Shown here: positions 11,328-22,530 of the stretch, one piece after another
Layout of the letters: the number at the start of each line of letters is the position of its first letter
Position numbering within the stretch: the first letter of the stretch is position 1
Position numbers and translations under genes: made by a program
Assembly (NCBI RefSeq): GCF_003589595.1
Contig: NW_020656077.1
Coordinates: forward strand, 6,094,328-6,158,327
DNA: 64,000 bases
Reading direction: 5' to 3'
From: Hyposmocoma kahamanoa
Lineage: Eukaryota > Arthropoda > Insecta > Lepidoptera > Cosmopterigidae
Notes under the pieces: generated by a model
The model's database searches: none
Told to the model about the DNA's origin: nothing
The model's input: the letters and a program-made list of their open reading frames with translations, nothing else

Positions 11328-14198
11328 GTGGATAACAAGGAAATAAATACTACATGTACCTATAACGATGTCTCGGACTGGATGACAAGATTAAGTAAAT
11401 ACAACGACATCATTTTACTTCATATAAATATAAGATCCTTAAGAAAAAACTATGCGGAACTCCTAGGCATTATCTACGGAAATAAGTTGGATATACTTAT
11501 ACTAACTGACGTCGACATACACGATGATCTAGTGATGTGTTATAACATACCGAACTTTGAAATGCACACGTCACTCAGGCCGAAAAAGAGGTGTGGAGAA
11601 ATTATAGTCTATGTTTCCAAATTAATTACTTCTTGTCAATACAAACCGCCCGGCTTAAAAGTAACTGAGTTATTGTCCTGTTGCATAAAAACAATAAACG
11701 GTAACATATAGTACACGCTATCTACCGACCACCAAAACCGATCTGCCGTCAATTATACTGGATATCAAGGATATACTACGCCACACATCTGGAAGCACTC
11801 GCGCCCACCCTGACTGCATCATTGTCGGGGACATGAACCTTGATAAAGCAAAATAATAAGTAGGTACGTAAGGAAACTACGGATTTGAGCTCCGCATATA
11901 CGGTTTTACAAGAGAAGAGTTTGGAAAGTGTGTTTTATCTCGAACGTGCATTGATCATATTTTTGTGAGAAGTGTTAACTGTTCGACGTTCTCAGGCATC
12001 ATATTACATAAGCTTGCGGACCATTATCCCGTGGCTGTAGCGTTGCAGTCGAAAAGCGTGAGTAAACCTAAGACTAAAACTGTGACTGATTGGGAAGACC
12101 ATGCTATTCGTGAACAATTATCAAATTTTAACTGGAACAATTTATTATTACTTGAGTGCCCAATTAAGCTGTATGGTAGCATTGCCCAGGTTTTTCATGA
12201 TGTTTATGGTAAAAATAAGACAAAAGTAATGTAACAATTAATAGTCGAACAGAATGTTCCTAGATTAACAAAAAATCTAGTGATATGATAATACACAGAG
12301 AAAAACTCTTTAAAAACTGGAAAAATGAACCTAAAAACAACATTTTACGATTAGATTATTATAGGTGGAGAAATAAAACGCATAAATAAATAAATAAATC
12401 CAAGAATATTAATAGAAAACAGGAAGTAACAGAGGCCGGCAAAGACAGTAGAAAAATTTGGAGTGTCATGAATAAATGGCTCGGTAAAAAAAACTCTAGC
12501 TTGGATGATACTATCATGAAAAATATGGGAAATGACTAGTAGTACCAAGGAAATATGTAATAGCTTTGCATGTACATATTCTGAGGAAATAGAAAAAATG
12601 AAATTTATATGTAGCACAACCTTATTAAGTAGAGACAGTTATGTGTCTGAAGCAAACCGATCAATGTTTTTAGGAGTATTGAGCCTAGTGTCGTAGATAA
12701 GGTAATAGGATCTTTAAATTCAAAAAGTCGTCGGGAATTGATGAAATAAGAATGTGTGATTTAAAATCTATTAGAAATCTTATAAGCCCAGTTTTAGCTA
12801 AATTTATTAATGCGTCTATAAACTCGGGACTGTACCCAGATGAGGGGTGGGGGGCAATGACCTGGAAATTATAGTCCCATTTCTATACTCTCTTCTATTA
12901 ATAAAATAAAATAAAATAAAATAGTGGAGCGGGTGATTGTGGGTCAATATACAAAAAAACCAAGTAATTAATCAGATTCAATGTGGTTTTCAAAAGGGTA
13001 AGAGCACGGACTATTTGTTGTCACAATTTAGTAACGATATAAATGTTAGTTTAAATAAAAAATATCATATATTAATCCTTTTTATAGACTTCAGGAAAGC
13101 ATTTGACGCCTTAGATCACGAAACCCTTTTGAAATCCATAGATGCCAGTGGAATTTACGGAAAATTATTGAGTTGGTTTGCAGACTATTTAAAAAATAGG
13201 ACCTTTGTAGTTAAGGTCAATGAATGTGTTAGTGACTTAAAAAATGTAAAGTTTGGCGTTGCCCAAGGGTCTGTGACTGGACCTCTATGTTACATACTCC
13301 ACGTAAATAGCATGCCTAATATAATAAAAAATACGATACATGTCTTATGAGTGCAGGACAAGACCTAACCGCATTGTTGCAAAATCTACAAAAGGACTTT
13401 AATGACCTGAACAGATGGGCACATGACAATGGAATTATTCTAAATATAAATAAAACAAAGTTCATGCACGTATCTTCAATATAAGAGTAAAGAAGGAACC
13501 GTAGAACAACGTTTGCATTTGATAGGTCACTCATTTGATTGTCTGCATCGCGATAGAATTGCATGTACCTGCCCATTTATAGAACAAGTTAGTAATTACA
13601 GATATGTAGGGGTTGTGGTAGATAATCGTTTTAGTTGGATGATACATATAGATGTTCTTTGTACTAGATTGCGACAGATATTAGGCAGATTCAGTATGCT
13701 TGCTTACTGTACTCCTCGTGCGATCCTATATACTCTCTACCATGCTCTTGTTGACTCTGTAATAAATTACTGTGTGGGAACGTATAGTACTACCTACGTG
13801 ACACATCTTAACAAAATTAGGTTACTTCAAATAAGGTTCTTAAAGCTGTTAGCTGATAAGAGGGTGCGTAGAGAGCGTAAAGGAGCGCAAAATTATGACA
13901 TGTTGTTTAAAATATGTAAGATAATACCTGTTGAAAAAAAAAATGTTTGCTTTCTCAAATATTACAAGAATATTCAAGTGATGAATATAAATTACCAAAA
14001 AATTATAAATATCCAACAAGACAAGCAATGATAGGTAGCTATGAAACGTTTAAAACAAATAACGTATATGGTAAAAGAACTAAGGACTATTTAATTCCAA
14101 CAATGTTTAACTGTCTTCTGTCACATTTAAAAAACTTTAAAGGTTGTAAAAAATCTGTAAAAAATGAAATAAAAAAATATTTGTTAGATACAACGTAG
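11328..14198 (+). pseudogene. LINE ORF2 remnant (endonuclease and reverse transcriptase)
   Basis: The start is now GTG (11328). The endonuclease region shows LLHINIRSLRKNYAELL and later DHYPVAV; it breaks near 11710 and picks up again to 12234. The reverse transcriptase part has SRRELMK-like and ISPVLAKFINASINSGLYPD segments, motif A FIDFRKAFDALDHETLLKSI, and motif B GVAQGSVTGPLCYILHVNSM (normally VPQGS). The YADD catalytic core expected near 13340 is damaged, leaving only DTCLMSAGQDL after a frame jump. The C-terminal domain (13513-14198) has YRYVGVVVDNRFSW and RAILYTLYHALVDSVINYC. Frameshifts and stops separate at least five segments. Confidence 0.82.
12900..12926 (+). repeat. (AAAAT)n microsatellite inside the LINE
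   Basis: Five short ATAAA units where the reverse transcriptase frame is expected; an expansion that breaks the frame. Confidence 0.8.
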
Positions 14199-14359
14199 GT
14201 AAATATTGAAAAACTGTAACTGAGTGTAATGTTTATGTGTTTATGTAATATTAAGCGTAGTAATCAATAAACTTTCATGAAGTTTGGGAGAACCTTATTT
14301 TATTTGTAAAAAAAGTCATTGAAAGGATAAATAAATTTAAAAAAAAGGTATCCTTTAAG

Positions 14360-14650
14360 ACTGGTTACACAGGGAGATCTTTAGCAGCGATGCAAACGCG
14401 CGAGTGCATCAATGCAAAACCCGCGATTGCATCGAAACAAACGCGCGACTGCATCGATACAGTCACTTACGAAAAATCTGCATAGGTTTATGCATCTGTA
14501 TAGGTTTTGTTAATTGTAAATTGAAAAGTGAAATTTAAATACATAAAATAAATAAATTAGGTAATGAATTTAAAACGTGCATCGCGTTTGTATCGCGTTT
14601 GCAATGGCGATTGAATCGCTGCTTAAAGTCGCGCACGTGTGTAAAGGTCA
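14360..14650. mobile_element. fold-back MITE with ATCGC-rich arms
   Basis: The left arm GGTTACACAGGGAGATCTTT followed by AGCAGCGATGCAAACGCG pairs with the reverse complement of the right end (TTTACACACGTGCGCGACTT, TAAGCAGCGATTCAATCG). Inside, GCATCGA/CGCGATTGCATC units repeat in both directions. It lies just after the LINE tail. Noncoding. Confidence 0.6.
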
Positions 14651-15307
14651 TCGAGTATATAACCAGAAATAGAGTCGAAATAAGGACCACATATTCTTGG
14701 TAACTAAGGTAACACACTAGCGATACAGCTCTTATAAATATCAACTCTCGTTTGCATTGAAATATAGACAGACAGGCCAACTACTGAGCTTTGTGTACGT
14801 CTCCGTATATTCCAAAAAATATTCTGTATTTATTGTAATAAAGATAATATCTTTAACAATGCCGTGCTGTAGAACAGCAAGGCATTCGGTGGTGTGGGTA
14901 AAACAGCAAAACATCTAATTACAAAACAAACTTAATCACATTTCATCGGTAATTAAATAGTAAATATATAATTATGCAATTTTCGTCCATTATAGCAAAG
15001 CTCAAGTTAACTGGTCGATTTGAAGTGAAACAGTTGACGACACCCGTCAATGGTTTCGAACTCGGGCTAGCCAATCGGAGCGCAGTTGTCACAGTAATGA
15101 TGTGGCAGAATAGTTTTCAAACAAATTAAATGATATTTTGTTTCTATTTGTGGTTATATACTCTATGGAAAAGATAGACCGATTAGCGATTGCATCGTTT
15201 GTATGTATGTATAGTGCATTGTAGCCAGGGTGCGTCAATTGTACAGGAAACGTATGATACGTCAGTACGAGACTCCTTTCTTGCACACCAATATTTCAAC
15301 TTTAAAT

Positions 15308-15425
15308 GAAGTTATCAGCGCAAAAGTAGTGTAAGCCACATTTAATTTTTGTTATACAATATTACTTTAAATGATACTAAAGTACATAATTTATTATTAT
15401 TGTATATTTTGATGCTATTTTCATG
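15308..15425 (+). repeat. interspersed repeat family G
   Basis: TATCAGCGCAAAAGTAGTGT, ACTTTAAATGATACTAAAGT and TTGATGCTATTTTCATG match the reverse complement of 29447-29567 (TCAGCGCAAAAGTGGTGTAA, GCTTTAAATGGTACTAAAGT). A short fragment is at 28590-28625. The DNA from 14651 to 15307 holds no other recognised feature. Confidence 0.65.
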
Positions 15426-15710
15426 CAATTAAAAAAAATAGAAATGATATAACATGAATTTGGCGAATTTTAAATCCCATAGTATGCATTTCAAGGGGTT
15501 ACATCACTTTTGCACGACAGCCTCAAATTTGTGTATTATAGCTGACACCATGCTAACGACAAATTTAAAAAAAAATCGATGTTAAGTTTTATACATTTAC
15601 CAAACTGAAATACTTTGATTGTTGTGAAAAGTTTAAGAAGTACATAAAAATTTATATGTCTGTATAAGAGAGTGTTGCATTATTAGTACAAATTTACATA
15701 TGTTCTAATC

Positions 15711-18023
15711 CAGGGGTTCCCAAACTTATTTTGTCTACTGCCCACTTTGAGAATAAATTATTTTTTAGCGCCCTAATTTTTTCATCTACTTAAAAACCAC
15801 TATAACTTCAAATAAAATTAATTATTGTGAGCTATATTAGCGGAGATTAAACATTCATTCTAAACGAGACTTTTACTATAATCCACAAGAGTTAACTAGT
15901 ACCCCTTTTTTTACCAGTACACCTGCCAATGAGAATGATTATTGAAACGCAACTTTATAGTATTCAGACAGAGTATCTTTTGTTCAAAATAAAACAAACA
16001 TAATCGATTCTAATATAAAAACTAATGTGAAGGATGAATCCGATGCTGTTTAATAAGTTTGTTGATATCAGGTTCCAATTTACTCAAGAGCAGCTGCAAG
16101 TCGCCACGTTCGGTAACATGCAAACGATTTCTCTTTTTAGTAAGCCGCGTTGTCATAGCACTAAAACCACGATGACTATGGGAATGCTATCAAGAGTCGT
16201 TGAACGATTGACCGTTGCCAAAATTCTTGGTAGTCATTTTTAAACTTAATTTTTATTTCCTCGTTCGTTGTCAATTCTATAAGTTCTTCTTCCAGCTCAG
16301 GTGATATTGCTGTGTTGACATTTGAAAACGGATCCAACACCCAGTCTGGTATTTCCAAGTTCAAAATGTCTTGGTATCGTTCGGTGAAGTCAATGTGAAG
16401 GTTTTCCAAATGTTGGCACTAGGCAAACAAGTCGTCGTTACTGCAGGATACTGATAAATTCGGAAAATTGTGAAACTCACGTGTGTCCATATTCCTTTTG
16501 TGTAGAAGCAGTTTGGCTGCGAAAGCAGCAACGACATTTTTAGTTTTAATTAAATTTAGTTCATCGCCTTGCAGTTGGAGATTCATATCGTTGAACAATT
16601 TATACAGGTCTGTCATGTAAGCTATATCATTCTTTGATGTAATGAGCTTGTTGCCCAATTCTGTATCTATAGTTTCCAAGAGCTCTATCACAGAGTCAAA
16701 CAGGTTGTAAAATCGAGTCGGACAATTGCCTCTTGATAGCCAACGAACTTCAGTATGAAACAACAAACGGTTGAAATCTTCGTCGTTAGTAACACAATGC
16801 TGATGAAATAATCTATCATTCAAAAAATTGTTACGGATTTTATTGACTGCTTTGATGACATATTGCAGTGATTGAAATAGTCGTTCACTTACATTTCTAG
16901 AAACCAATAGTTCTTCACATATTTTCTCATCTTTAATAAACCTTACGTAAGAGTTGCAACACAATGCTTCATAAGTTGGTAAAGTGGACTCATCGAGCTG
17001 AATTGAGAATTAACTAGTCCTCAGATGATTGCACAATGATTCTTCAATGTTTCAGCCATTTCATCAATTCGTCTTTGCACAGAATTATTTCTCAAAGGAA
17101 TTTTTCGGATAATATGCGGCCGGTTTATGAAGCACAACAGTTACTATTTTCTTTATCGCTGGCAAAATTACTTCTTCTCCGATTTGTGTGGTTTGCCTTT
17201 TTGAGCAATTAACAAAGAGATATTGTACGAAACTCGAAGTCCGTCGTCATCTTGCTTAGCAGCCGCCGAAAAGAGTTTTGCTACACTTGGCTGAGTATTA
17301 TGCTTCTTCTCTAGGTCTTGAAAATATGCTACATTCTTGTCTTTCTTATCTGGATGCATTTTATTCAAATGATCTGACGGTCTTGAAGGCTTCATTCATT
17401 CATAAAATAAATATTACTTTGTTTATATAGGATTGCATAGGCAGCACGCACCGACAGGAATAAGACAAACATGCATAAACTCGTCTTATCTCATTCGACG
17501 CTCAGTCGTACTCAACAAGTAAGAACAAGTATTCTATGAACCAGCCGATTGATACAGGAATGCACAAATCGGGTTATTTAACAAAAACTTGTTAAAACAT
17601 GATTGCCCGCGGTCTATTATTTACAAAAATTACCTATCTAGGAATATTAATAACTATTAAAATGCGAACTGTTTCTGTTGCCTTATTATTTGTTAGTTTG
17701 TGTCTACTTTCATTTCGAAACGGAGCAACCGATTGACATGATTTTTATTTTATTTATTCAATAAAACAGGACAGATATGAACTACACGGAGAAAAATGTC
17801 GAACCGAGTTAGTTTGAGCAATTTCTTAATATTTGTTGATATTCACAAGTCATAGTCGAGAGTCGAGAGCTCAGTCGTTGTCTAAGAGTCTTCCTAGATG
17901 AAATTACAAATCTCCCCCTAAGCCTCTACACAACGCCCCCATTTTTTTCTGGGTCTCTTACCGCCCCCCTTTAGGCCTGCAGCGCCCACAAAGGGGCGTT
18001 ATCGCCCACTTTGGGAAAGGCTG
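15711..18023. mobile_element. complete but inactive hAT transposon (ZBED/FAM200-like lineage)
   Basis: An 8-bp target duplication TTCTAATC flanks the element exactly (15703-15710 and 18024-18031). Terminal inverted repeats are CAGGGGTTCCCAAAC on the left and CAGCCTTTCCCAAAG on the right (12 of 15 bases match), with the subterminal motif TGCCCACTTTG repeated on both sides (CGCCCACTTTGGG). Length is 2313 bp. The transposase remnant is on the minus strand. The 8-bp duplication and CAG..CTG ends are hallmarks of hAT elements. Confidence 0.92.
16176..17395 (-). pseudogene. hAT transposase remnant
   Basis: From the minus-strand start it reads MKPSRPSDHLNKMHPDKKDK (end of a BED-like zinc finger), LFSAAAKQDDDGLRVSYNIS and LLIAQKGKPH. 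A one-base shift then leads into EEVILPAIKKIVTVVLHKP and a later segment IPLRNNSVQRRIDEMAETLK. The longest intact block (16964-16419) has FHTEVRWLSRGNCPTRFYNL and ELGNKLITSKNDIAYMTDLY; the last block has NLEIPDWVLDPFSNV. These are phrases of the ZBED5/FAM200/SCAND3-type hAT family. The DDE core is split among frames, so no active protein is made. Confidence 0.88.
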
Positions 18024-18610
18024 TTCTAATCTGTATAATGTGGATTATTCCATTTATCCAAAGCCAAAATTTTGAATTCGACCTGCCTAAATGGGACTTG
18101 ATGTGAATGAACTTTCGTGGACCCCCCACTAAAGTTTAATCCTAATTTTTTCGCTGACATGGACTCCTTGTAGGAGCCAATTTGCGGATCATCGGTGTAG
18201 TCAAATGGTTGGTTAGGCTAAGAGGAATACCGGGGGAACAGAGATTTGTAGTCTTAATCCATTATCTAAAGAGTTTAGCACTATAGTCTCTCAGTTGATG
18301 AAACAGACAAACAAATTAGTTTAAACAATTTTAAAGAAATGCCGCTACGATGCTCCAAATCCAAAAGGCGGAAAAACAAATTTGGCAGTTGTGTAATCTT
18401 GAGAACACGGGGTATAGGTACATTGTTTTTTTGAAATACGATGAATGTTTCTGGTACACCATCTTTTGGGGTAAGAGAAATGTTAGTGCCATTTCAACTT
18501 TCTCGGTAAATACATCGTAAGTGTTGAATTTAGCACAATGATTGGTAAAACATGTAAAGCAGATAGACAACGGCAGGTTTAGTGTCCTTCAAAATTATTA
18601 TACGCCTATC

Positions 18611-18730
18611 AGTAGGGTTAGCGCGACTTGCGCGAGAGCGACATAAAACACGAGATCTCTATGTGAGAATAACAGTATCTCGCCCTTTGTCGCTCTCGCG
18701 CTAGTCGCGCCATGTCATGCTAGCCCTACT
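18611..18730. mobile_element. palindromic MITE, copy 1
   Basis: Arms AGTAGGGTTAGC..GCGCGACTTGCGCGAGAGCG and, in reverse complement from the right, AGTAGGGCTAGC..GCGCGACTAGCGCGAGAGCG. The centre reads ATGTGAGAATAACAG. A second member is at 52345-52475. GC-rich against AT-rich flanks; noncoding. Confidence 0.75.
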
Positions 18731-18988
18731 GTTATTCTTAGAGCTCAAAACATATGACTCAAAATAAAGTTTGTTCCCCTTACCGCACCTGATTATAATC
18801 ATAATGGCGACCGTTTATTGGTGGTCATGCTAGCATGTCATACTGATATGAAGAGTTGTTTGTATTGGTAGTACCTTCTTTGCCAGCTACTTATATCAAC
18901 TCAGTGAATTATTATCTATATTTCGTCGGCATTAGGTGACAAGTGCTATCAGTGCATCGTCTACAAAAATTCTGCTATTTGTTCACAG

Positions 18989-19130
18989 AGAATCGCCCCG
19001 ATCGCGTCGGTCTATGTCCCAATGCTCGTGTACCAGCGTTTCTCGGCGGTCCTCGTCTGCAGCATCGCCCATGTTGCTGCCGCCGCTCAACAACACAATG
19101 GAGATGTACGTCGAACCCGTCGTGGAGGAC
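18989..19130 (+). CDS. candidate exon with Ser/Arg-rich peptide ending at a phase-0 donor
   Basis: An open frame crosses a plausible acceptor (tgttcacag at 18980-18988) and ends at the donor GAC|gtaagt at 19131, phase 0. If internal, it holds 47 codons and one leading base. If it is a first exon, the ATG at 19014 gives 39 codons. The peptide is Ser/Arg-rich (SPRSRRS, SVSRRSSSAAS), then MLLPPLNNTMEMYVEPVVED. The GC-rich body and strong donor stand out from the AT-rich flanks. It could be a 5' exon of pyd, since phase and strand match the PDZ1 exon, or belong to an unseen gene that starts to the left. No domain is recognised. Confidence 0.45.
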
Positions 19131-19334
19131 GTAAGTATCTTAGTTACTCAAACACAAAGACATTTCAGGCACAAATCATTAACGCGTGTATATACAGGTA
19201 CCAGTGAACAGAACCGTTTACAAGGAAACTAAGAGGGCTTGTGTCAATGATCTTAGGTAAATACTTTAAGAACAGTTAGTAAAATTTAAAAAAAATGTGT
19301 TAAAATATATATAAGAATCTACCGGTGTCTTATT

Positions 19335-19585
19335 TGACTTTTTTTATATCAAGTGACGGGACGAACAAGTCGTGCGCCTGATGTTAAGCTACTTACACGC
19401 CTGTCCATAGCAGTGCCACTCAGAGCTTCTTATCTATAAGATCTGAGTGATAAGTTGAAAAGTCCCATGTGCCTGTAATTTCACCAGCACCCTTACCCTA
19501 CAAAACCGGAACACAGCGGCAGAAATAGGAAAGGTGGCAGTACTTCCCTGGACGAACTCTTTCACAAGGACCTCTAGTGCTACTA
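19335..19585 (-). repeat. family A retroposon, copy 3
   Basis: T-run, CAAGTGACGGGACGAACAAG and the end CACAAGGACCTCTAGTGCTAC; about 45 bp are missing from the middle. Confidence 0.85.
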
Positions 19586-19763
19586 AGACTTTCCAAAACA
19601 GAAGATCTCCCGTGTGGTCGTTTGCTCAATAGTGTATTTCATTATGAAACAATTCAATATTTGCTTGTCAATTTAATTTAAAATATCCCCCACAAGCTCC
19701 ATCTTTACTCGGACGTTTCGATATAAGTACTTAATTCGATATCTTCTCTCTTTCACCCTCTAT

Positions 19764-19769
19764 TTTATT
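19764..19769 (-). promoter_or_regulatory. candidate polyadenylation signal of the TXNDC12-like gene
   Basis: AATAAA on the minus strand (TTTATT on plus) lies about 135 bases past the TGA of the thioredoxin gene. The hexamer is common in AT-rich DNA, so its role rests on position alone. Confidence 0.4.
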
Positions 19770-19901
19770 TCGATCTGTTACTTTTAGGTACTTCCTGTAA
19801 GTAATAATTTTTTTATCATTGAAGTGTTACAGTACTATAGTTGTTAGTCAGAGTAACGACGGGCGCATAAAATTATTACAAATCAATCTTATTAGAAACA
19901 T

Positions 19902-20058
19902 TCATACATCGAATCGTTCGTGTTTGTACTTCTGAAGAGCTTTTTTCATTGATTTAGCTATTTGCTCCGGTTTACTGTAGAAGTATCTGTGTTGAGAGCT
20001 GCCTTCTTCGTTTATGATATCCCCGTCGATTTTACCGGTTGGTGATAGGAACAATATT
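19902..20058 (-). CDS. TXNDC12: TXNDC12/ERp18-like thioredoxin, exon 2 (C-terminal part)
   Basis: This exon follows an 85-bp intron. The acceptor cattccag leaves one base that completes the Arg codon, then reads ILFLSPTGKIDGDIINEEG, HRYFYSKPEQIAKSMKKAL and ends KYKHERFDV before TGA. The RILFL..PTGK and INE.G motifs are typical of TXNDC12 C-terminal halves. Together the exons give 163 residues, close to the usual size of about 170. The end lacks a KDEL-like tetrapeptide, which most ER-resident members carry. Either this lineage lost it, retention works differently, or another 3' exon exists. An AATAAA on the minus strand at 19764-19769 lies about 135 bases past the stop and supports termination here. 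Confidence 0.88.
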
Positions 20059-20143
20059 CTGGAATGACATAAGCAAGTGGGAGATACTTCTGGTTAAATT
20101 AAGAACCGTAGATAAATTAGTTCACACGAATATATATGCTTAC

Positions 20144-20478
20144 CGGGGAATATATGTTCCATCGGGGGCAAAACTACTGCTTTCCGGTTCCTCGTCGTCT
20201 ACTAAATTGACCATGACAAAGTGTTGGCTTAGAGACTGGATCTCAGGAGAGGTGGCAAACTTTGGCTTTAGGTTCTTGCAAGCTTTGCACCATGATTTGT
20301 GTATTATCACCATCAAAGGTTTATGGTGGTGCGAGGCAATCTGTACTCCAGACTCCAAAGAGCCCGCCCATACATAGTCTTTTCCGAAACCATTATCTTT
20401 ACCAAGCAGGGGAGAGCAGTGTACAGTGTCCAAAACGAGACCGAGAAATGCCCTCGTAAAGTTACCAACAACATTCAT
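20144..20478 (-). CDS. TXNDC12: TXNDC12/ERp18-like thioredoxin, exon 1 (N-terminal part and active site)
   Basis: This exon encodes residues 1-111 plus two bases of a thioredoxin-domain protein of the TXNDC12 (ERp18/ERp19, AGR) family, small oxidoreductases of the endoplasmic reticulum that act on protein disulfides. Family hallmarks are PLMVIIHKSWCKACKNLKPK (active site WCKAC, residues 63-67), the HFVMVNL strand, an acidic DDEEPE loop and the PDGTYIPR segment with the cis-proline near residue 111. The chosen ATG at 20478 is the first in frame after a stop. The first 22 residues hold a short hydrophobic run (AFLGLVLDTV) that would be a weak signal peptide. The donor is gtaagc in phase 2 and the following intron is only 85 bp. 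The gene is opposite in strand to the candidate pyd exons on both sides, so it may be nested in a pyd intron. Confidence 0.9.
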
Positions 20479-20639
20479 GGCTTTCGAATTAACGCCAGAT
20501 ATAACGCATACGCAAGAACTGTTGGTAGCTACGGATTATACAAAGATTGTGTTGCGATGGCCCAAATCAGGATTTAAATATTCTCTTTCGCTGTTTAGCC
20601 ATTTTTAGAAAATAAATAATTATGAGGAACACATTTTTG

Positions 20640-21557
20640 ACGTGAAATTTTAAGGTATTATTATATGAGTGAAGCTTCGATGACATATTTTTTCTCTTTG
20701 GATTTCCAGTAGGCTCTGTCAATGCAATATGGTTGTTAGAATGGGGTGAGACTTACATTAAGACTATTGATTGGAAATCATGTTATTATTCTAAGCCGTG
20801 TGTATTAAAAATAATATCCTACGCGAAACCTACCACAAAATAAACAACAGGTCTGCACGCTTTCCTTTTCTATTAATTAGGCACAACGCCATCTCTGCGA
20901 TATTGCATGAAATGTGTTGGTACAGCCACGCGGCTAACATCATGTGTTTGAAATAAACTTCGTCCTAGTTCTATGGATAAACGACAGATGGCACTACTAG
21001 TTTTTTTTTATAAGTACGGACGTGAATATAATTATTTGTAAAACCTACTGTTATGTAATCTGATCTTTATACCACACAGGAAATTAAATCCGTACTTAGT
21101 AACGTCAAAATTGTCTATATTTTTTAGTCTAAAATCAGATTGATCTAGATTTTTAAATCTGGTTTCCCATACATAATATAATGGGGCCTGGTCCATGTAA
21201 AATTTGTTTCAAGCATTTTCTTTAGTATTGTACTTTGATAACATGATAGCCGCACGCTGAAATTGTGTCCCAAAAGGGCTCGGCCAGAGACGTCCTATAT
21301 GACATCGTGGAGATGCTACATGATGAGATTATTAGCCACATTTTAGTCAGTCAATTGATAATGTAAACATGCAATGACAACTTTTTAAAGTTAGTGAAGT
21401 GGATCGGCGCGCGAGCTGCGTGCGTGCTTTTTTTCCTTCAATTTCAAATCTCTACTAATAATAATTTTGGATTGTATCTGTTATAAGTATTTAGTAAAAC
21501 ATTTATTTTTAAGTTCATTGCTACGTTTCACGTCAAATAATAATTATTGGCGTACAT
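20640..21557. other. stretch without a supported gene
   Basis: AT-rich DNA upstream of the TXNDC12-like gene. A short open run near 21260-21365 (plus, VSQKGSARDVLYDIVEML) reads like protein but has no start, splice context or known family. Confidence 0.5.
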
Positions 21558-21790
21558 CATAGTAGAGCGGCTTGCGCACCGGTTTTCATGGTGCGCCACC
21601 TCTGAGGTCCTAGGTTCGATTCTCGGCCGGGTCAATGTAGAAATTAACTTTTCTATATTATCGAGCGAGGGTCTGGGTGTTTGCGGTACCGTCGTTGTTC
21701 CCGATTTCCATTAACACAAGTGTTTTAGTTACTTACTTTGGGACCATAGCCACGTATGTGATATTGTCTAATATTTATTTAATTTAAATG
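21558..21790 (+). repeat. tRNA-derived SINE family B, near full length
   Basis: tRNA-like head with the B-box AGGTTCGATTCTCGGCCGGG, then AACTTTTCTATATTATCGAG, GGTACCGTCGTTGTTCCCGA and the end GATATTGTCTAATATTTATT. Best preserved of the four copies. Confidence 0.8.
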
Positions 21791-22338
21791 TGTTAATTGA
21801 ATACCATTGGAGCTTGAAAAAAAATGTTGTTTGAATAAGTAATTTATATTATTATTATACATAGGAAAGAGCGTAACTCCACGGGCAACACTGAGTATTC
21901 AACTATGTCGAAACTTCGCGCTCCACGTAGCCCATTGGAAAAAGCAGATAAACTATGATAATTAGATGTAATGTGTACATGATTGTGTCTCTACGCCCCA
22001 AGAGCATGTGTACACGCATTTCATACTGTAACGTGAAGCGCGCTGTTCATCTCGACAAGTCGCGTGCGCATACAATCCCGGACCGCTTCACCCGCGCGCT
22101 CTCCAGTCCCATTTGCCAACGAGGTGCTAGGGATCCAAATATTTCCATAAAATATTTATCTATTAGAGACCTCGTTACATCTTAATTTAAAAATGTATAC
22201 TACATTAGTGGCTTATTTTTTGTTCTAAAATAAGTTCTACTTACACTGCGGTCAGTGAAAACTGTGCTTCAGATTTTTATCGCGCGAATGCAGCTTGAGT
22301 AAAAGCGGTTTGAGAACATTTCAGTGGATTAATGTATA

Positions 22339-22530
22339 ATGATCAGCATGTACGCAAATCAAGGGCGTAATCGGAACATGTACGGGACAGTACGATCCAT
22401 GATGCCGTCGCGAACGACGCCCCTCGCCCCCGCTATCGAGGACATAATGTACACAGCGCCTTATTTCTACCACATACCACCACCGCCACAACCCTTAAAT
22501 ACTTATCCTGGAAGGAAACGTCGTAAAAGG
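22339..22530 (+). CDS. candidate alternative first coding exon of pyd (64 codons)
   Basis: An open frame from ATG 22339 (nearby in-frame ATGs at codons 4 and 14) runs 64 codons to the donor AGG|gtaagt in phase 0. The peptide contains MYGTVRSMMPSRTTPLA, an aromatic patch (YTAPYFYHI), a Pro run (PPPPQP) and a basic end (GRKRRKR). Reading on through the donor gives a stop four codons later, as expected for an intron. The composition is more GC-rich and less repetitive than the flanks. No known domain is recognised. The strand and phase fit joining to the PDZ1 exon; an unrelated gene with a far downstream exon is the alternative. Confidence 0.5.

Larger units (their letters stand above)
9650..14345 (+). 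mobile_element. CR1-clade LINE, nearly full length but inactive
   Basis: Layout on the plus strand: a 5' untranslated region from roughly 9650, ORF1 remnant (10149-11272), ORF2 remnant with endonuclease and reverse transcriptase (11328-14198), and a 3' UTR ending in AT-rich short repeats near 14345. ORF1 has a Cys/His zinc-binding start and an FP-like C-terminus, a plan known from CR1-type insect elements. Multiple frameshifts and stops make it inactive. The 5' boundary is a guess; the 3' boundary follows the (AAATAAATTT)-like tail. Confidence 0.82.

Noticed and set aside
20262..20608. Plus-strand frames of 60-92 codons
   Set aside because: Shadows of the TXNDC12-like exon on the minus strand.
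21260..21365. Short open run VSQKGSARDVLYDIVEML
   Set aside because: The first part recalls an RT motif (VPQGS), but the rest does not, and there is no start or continuation.
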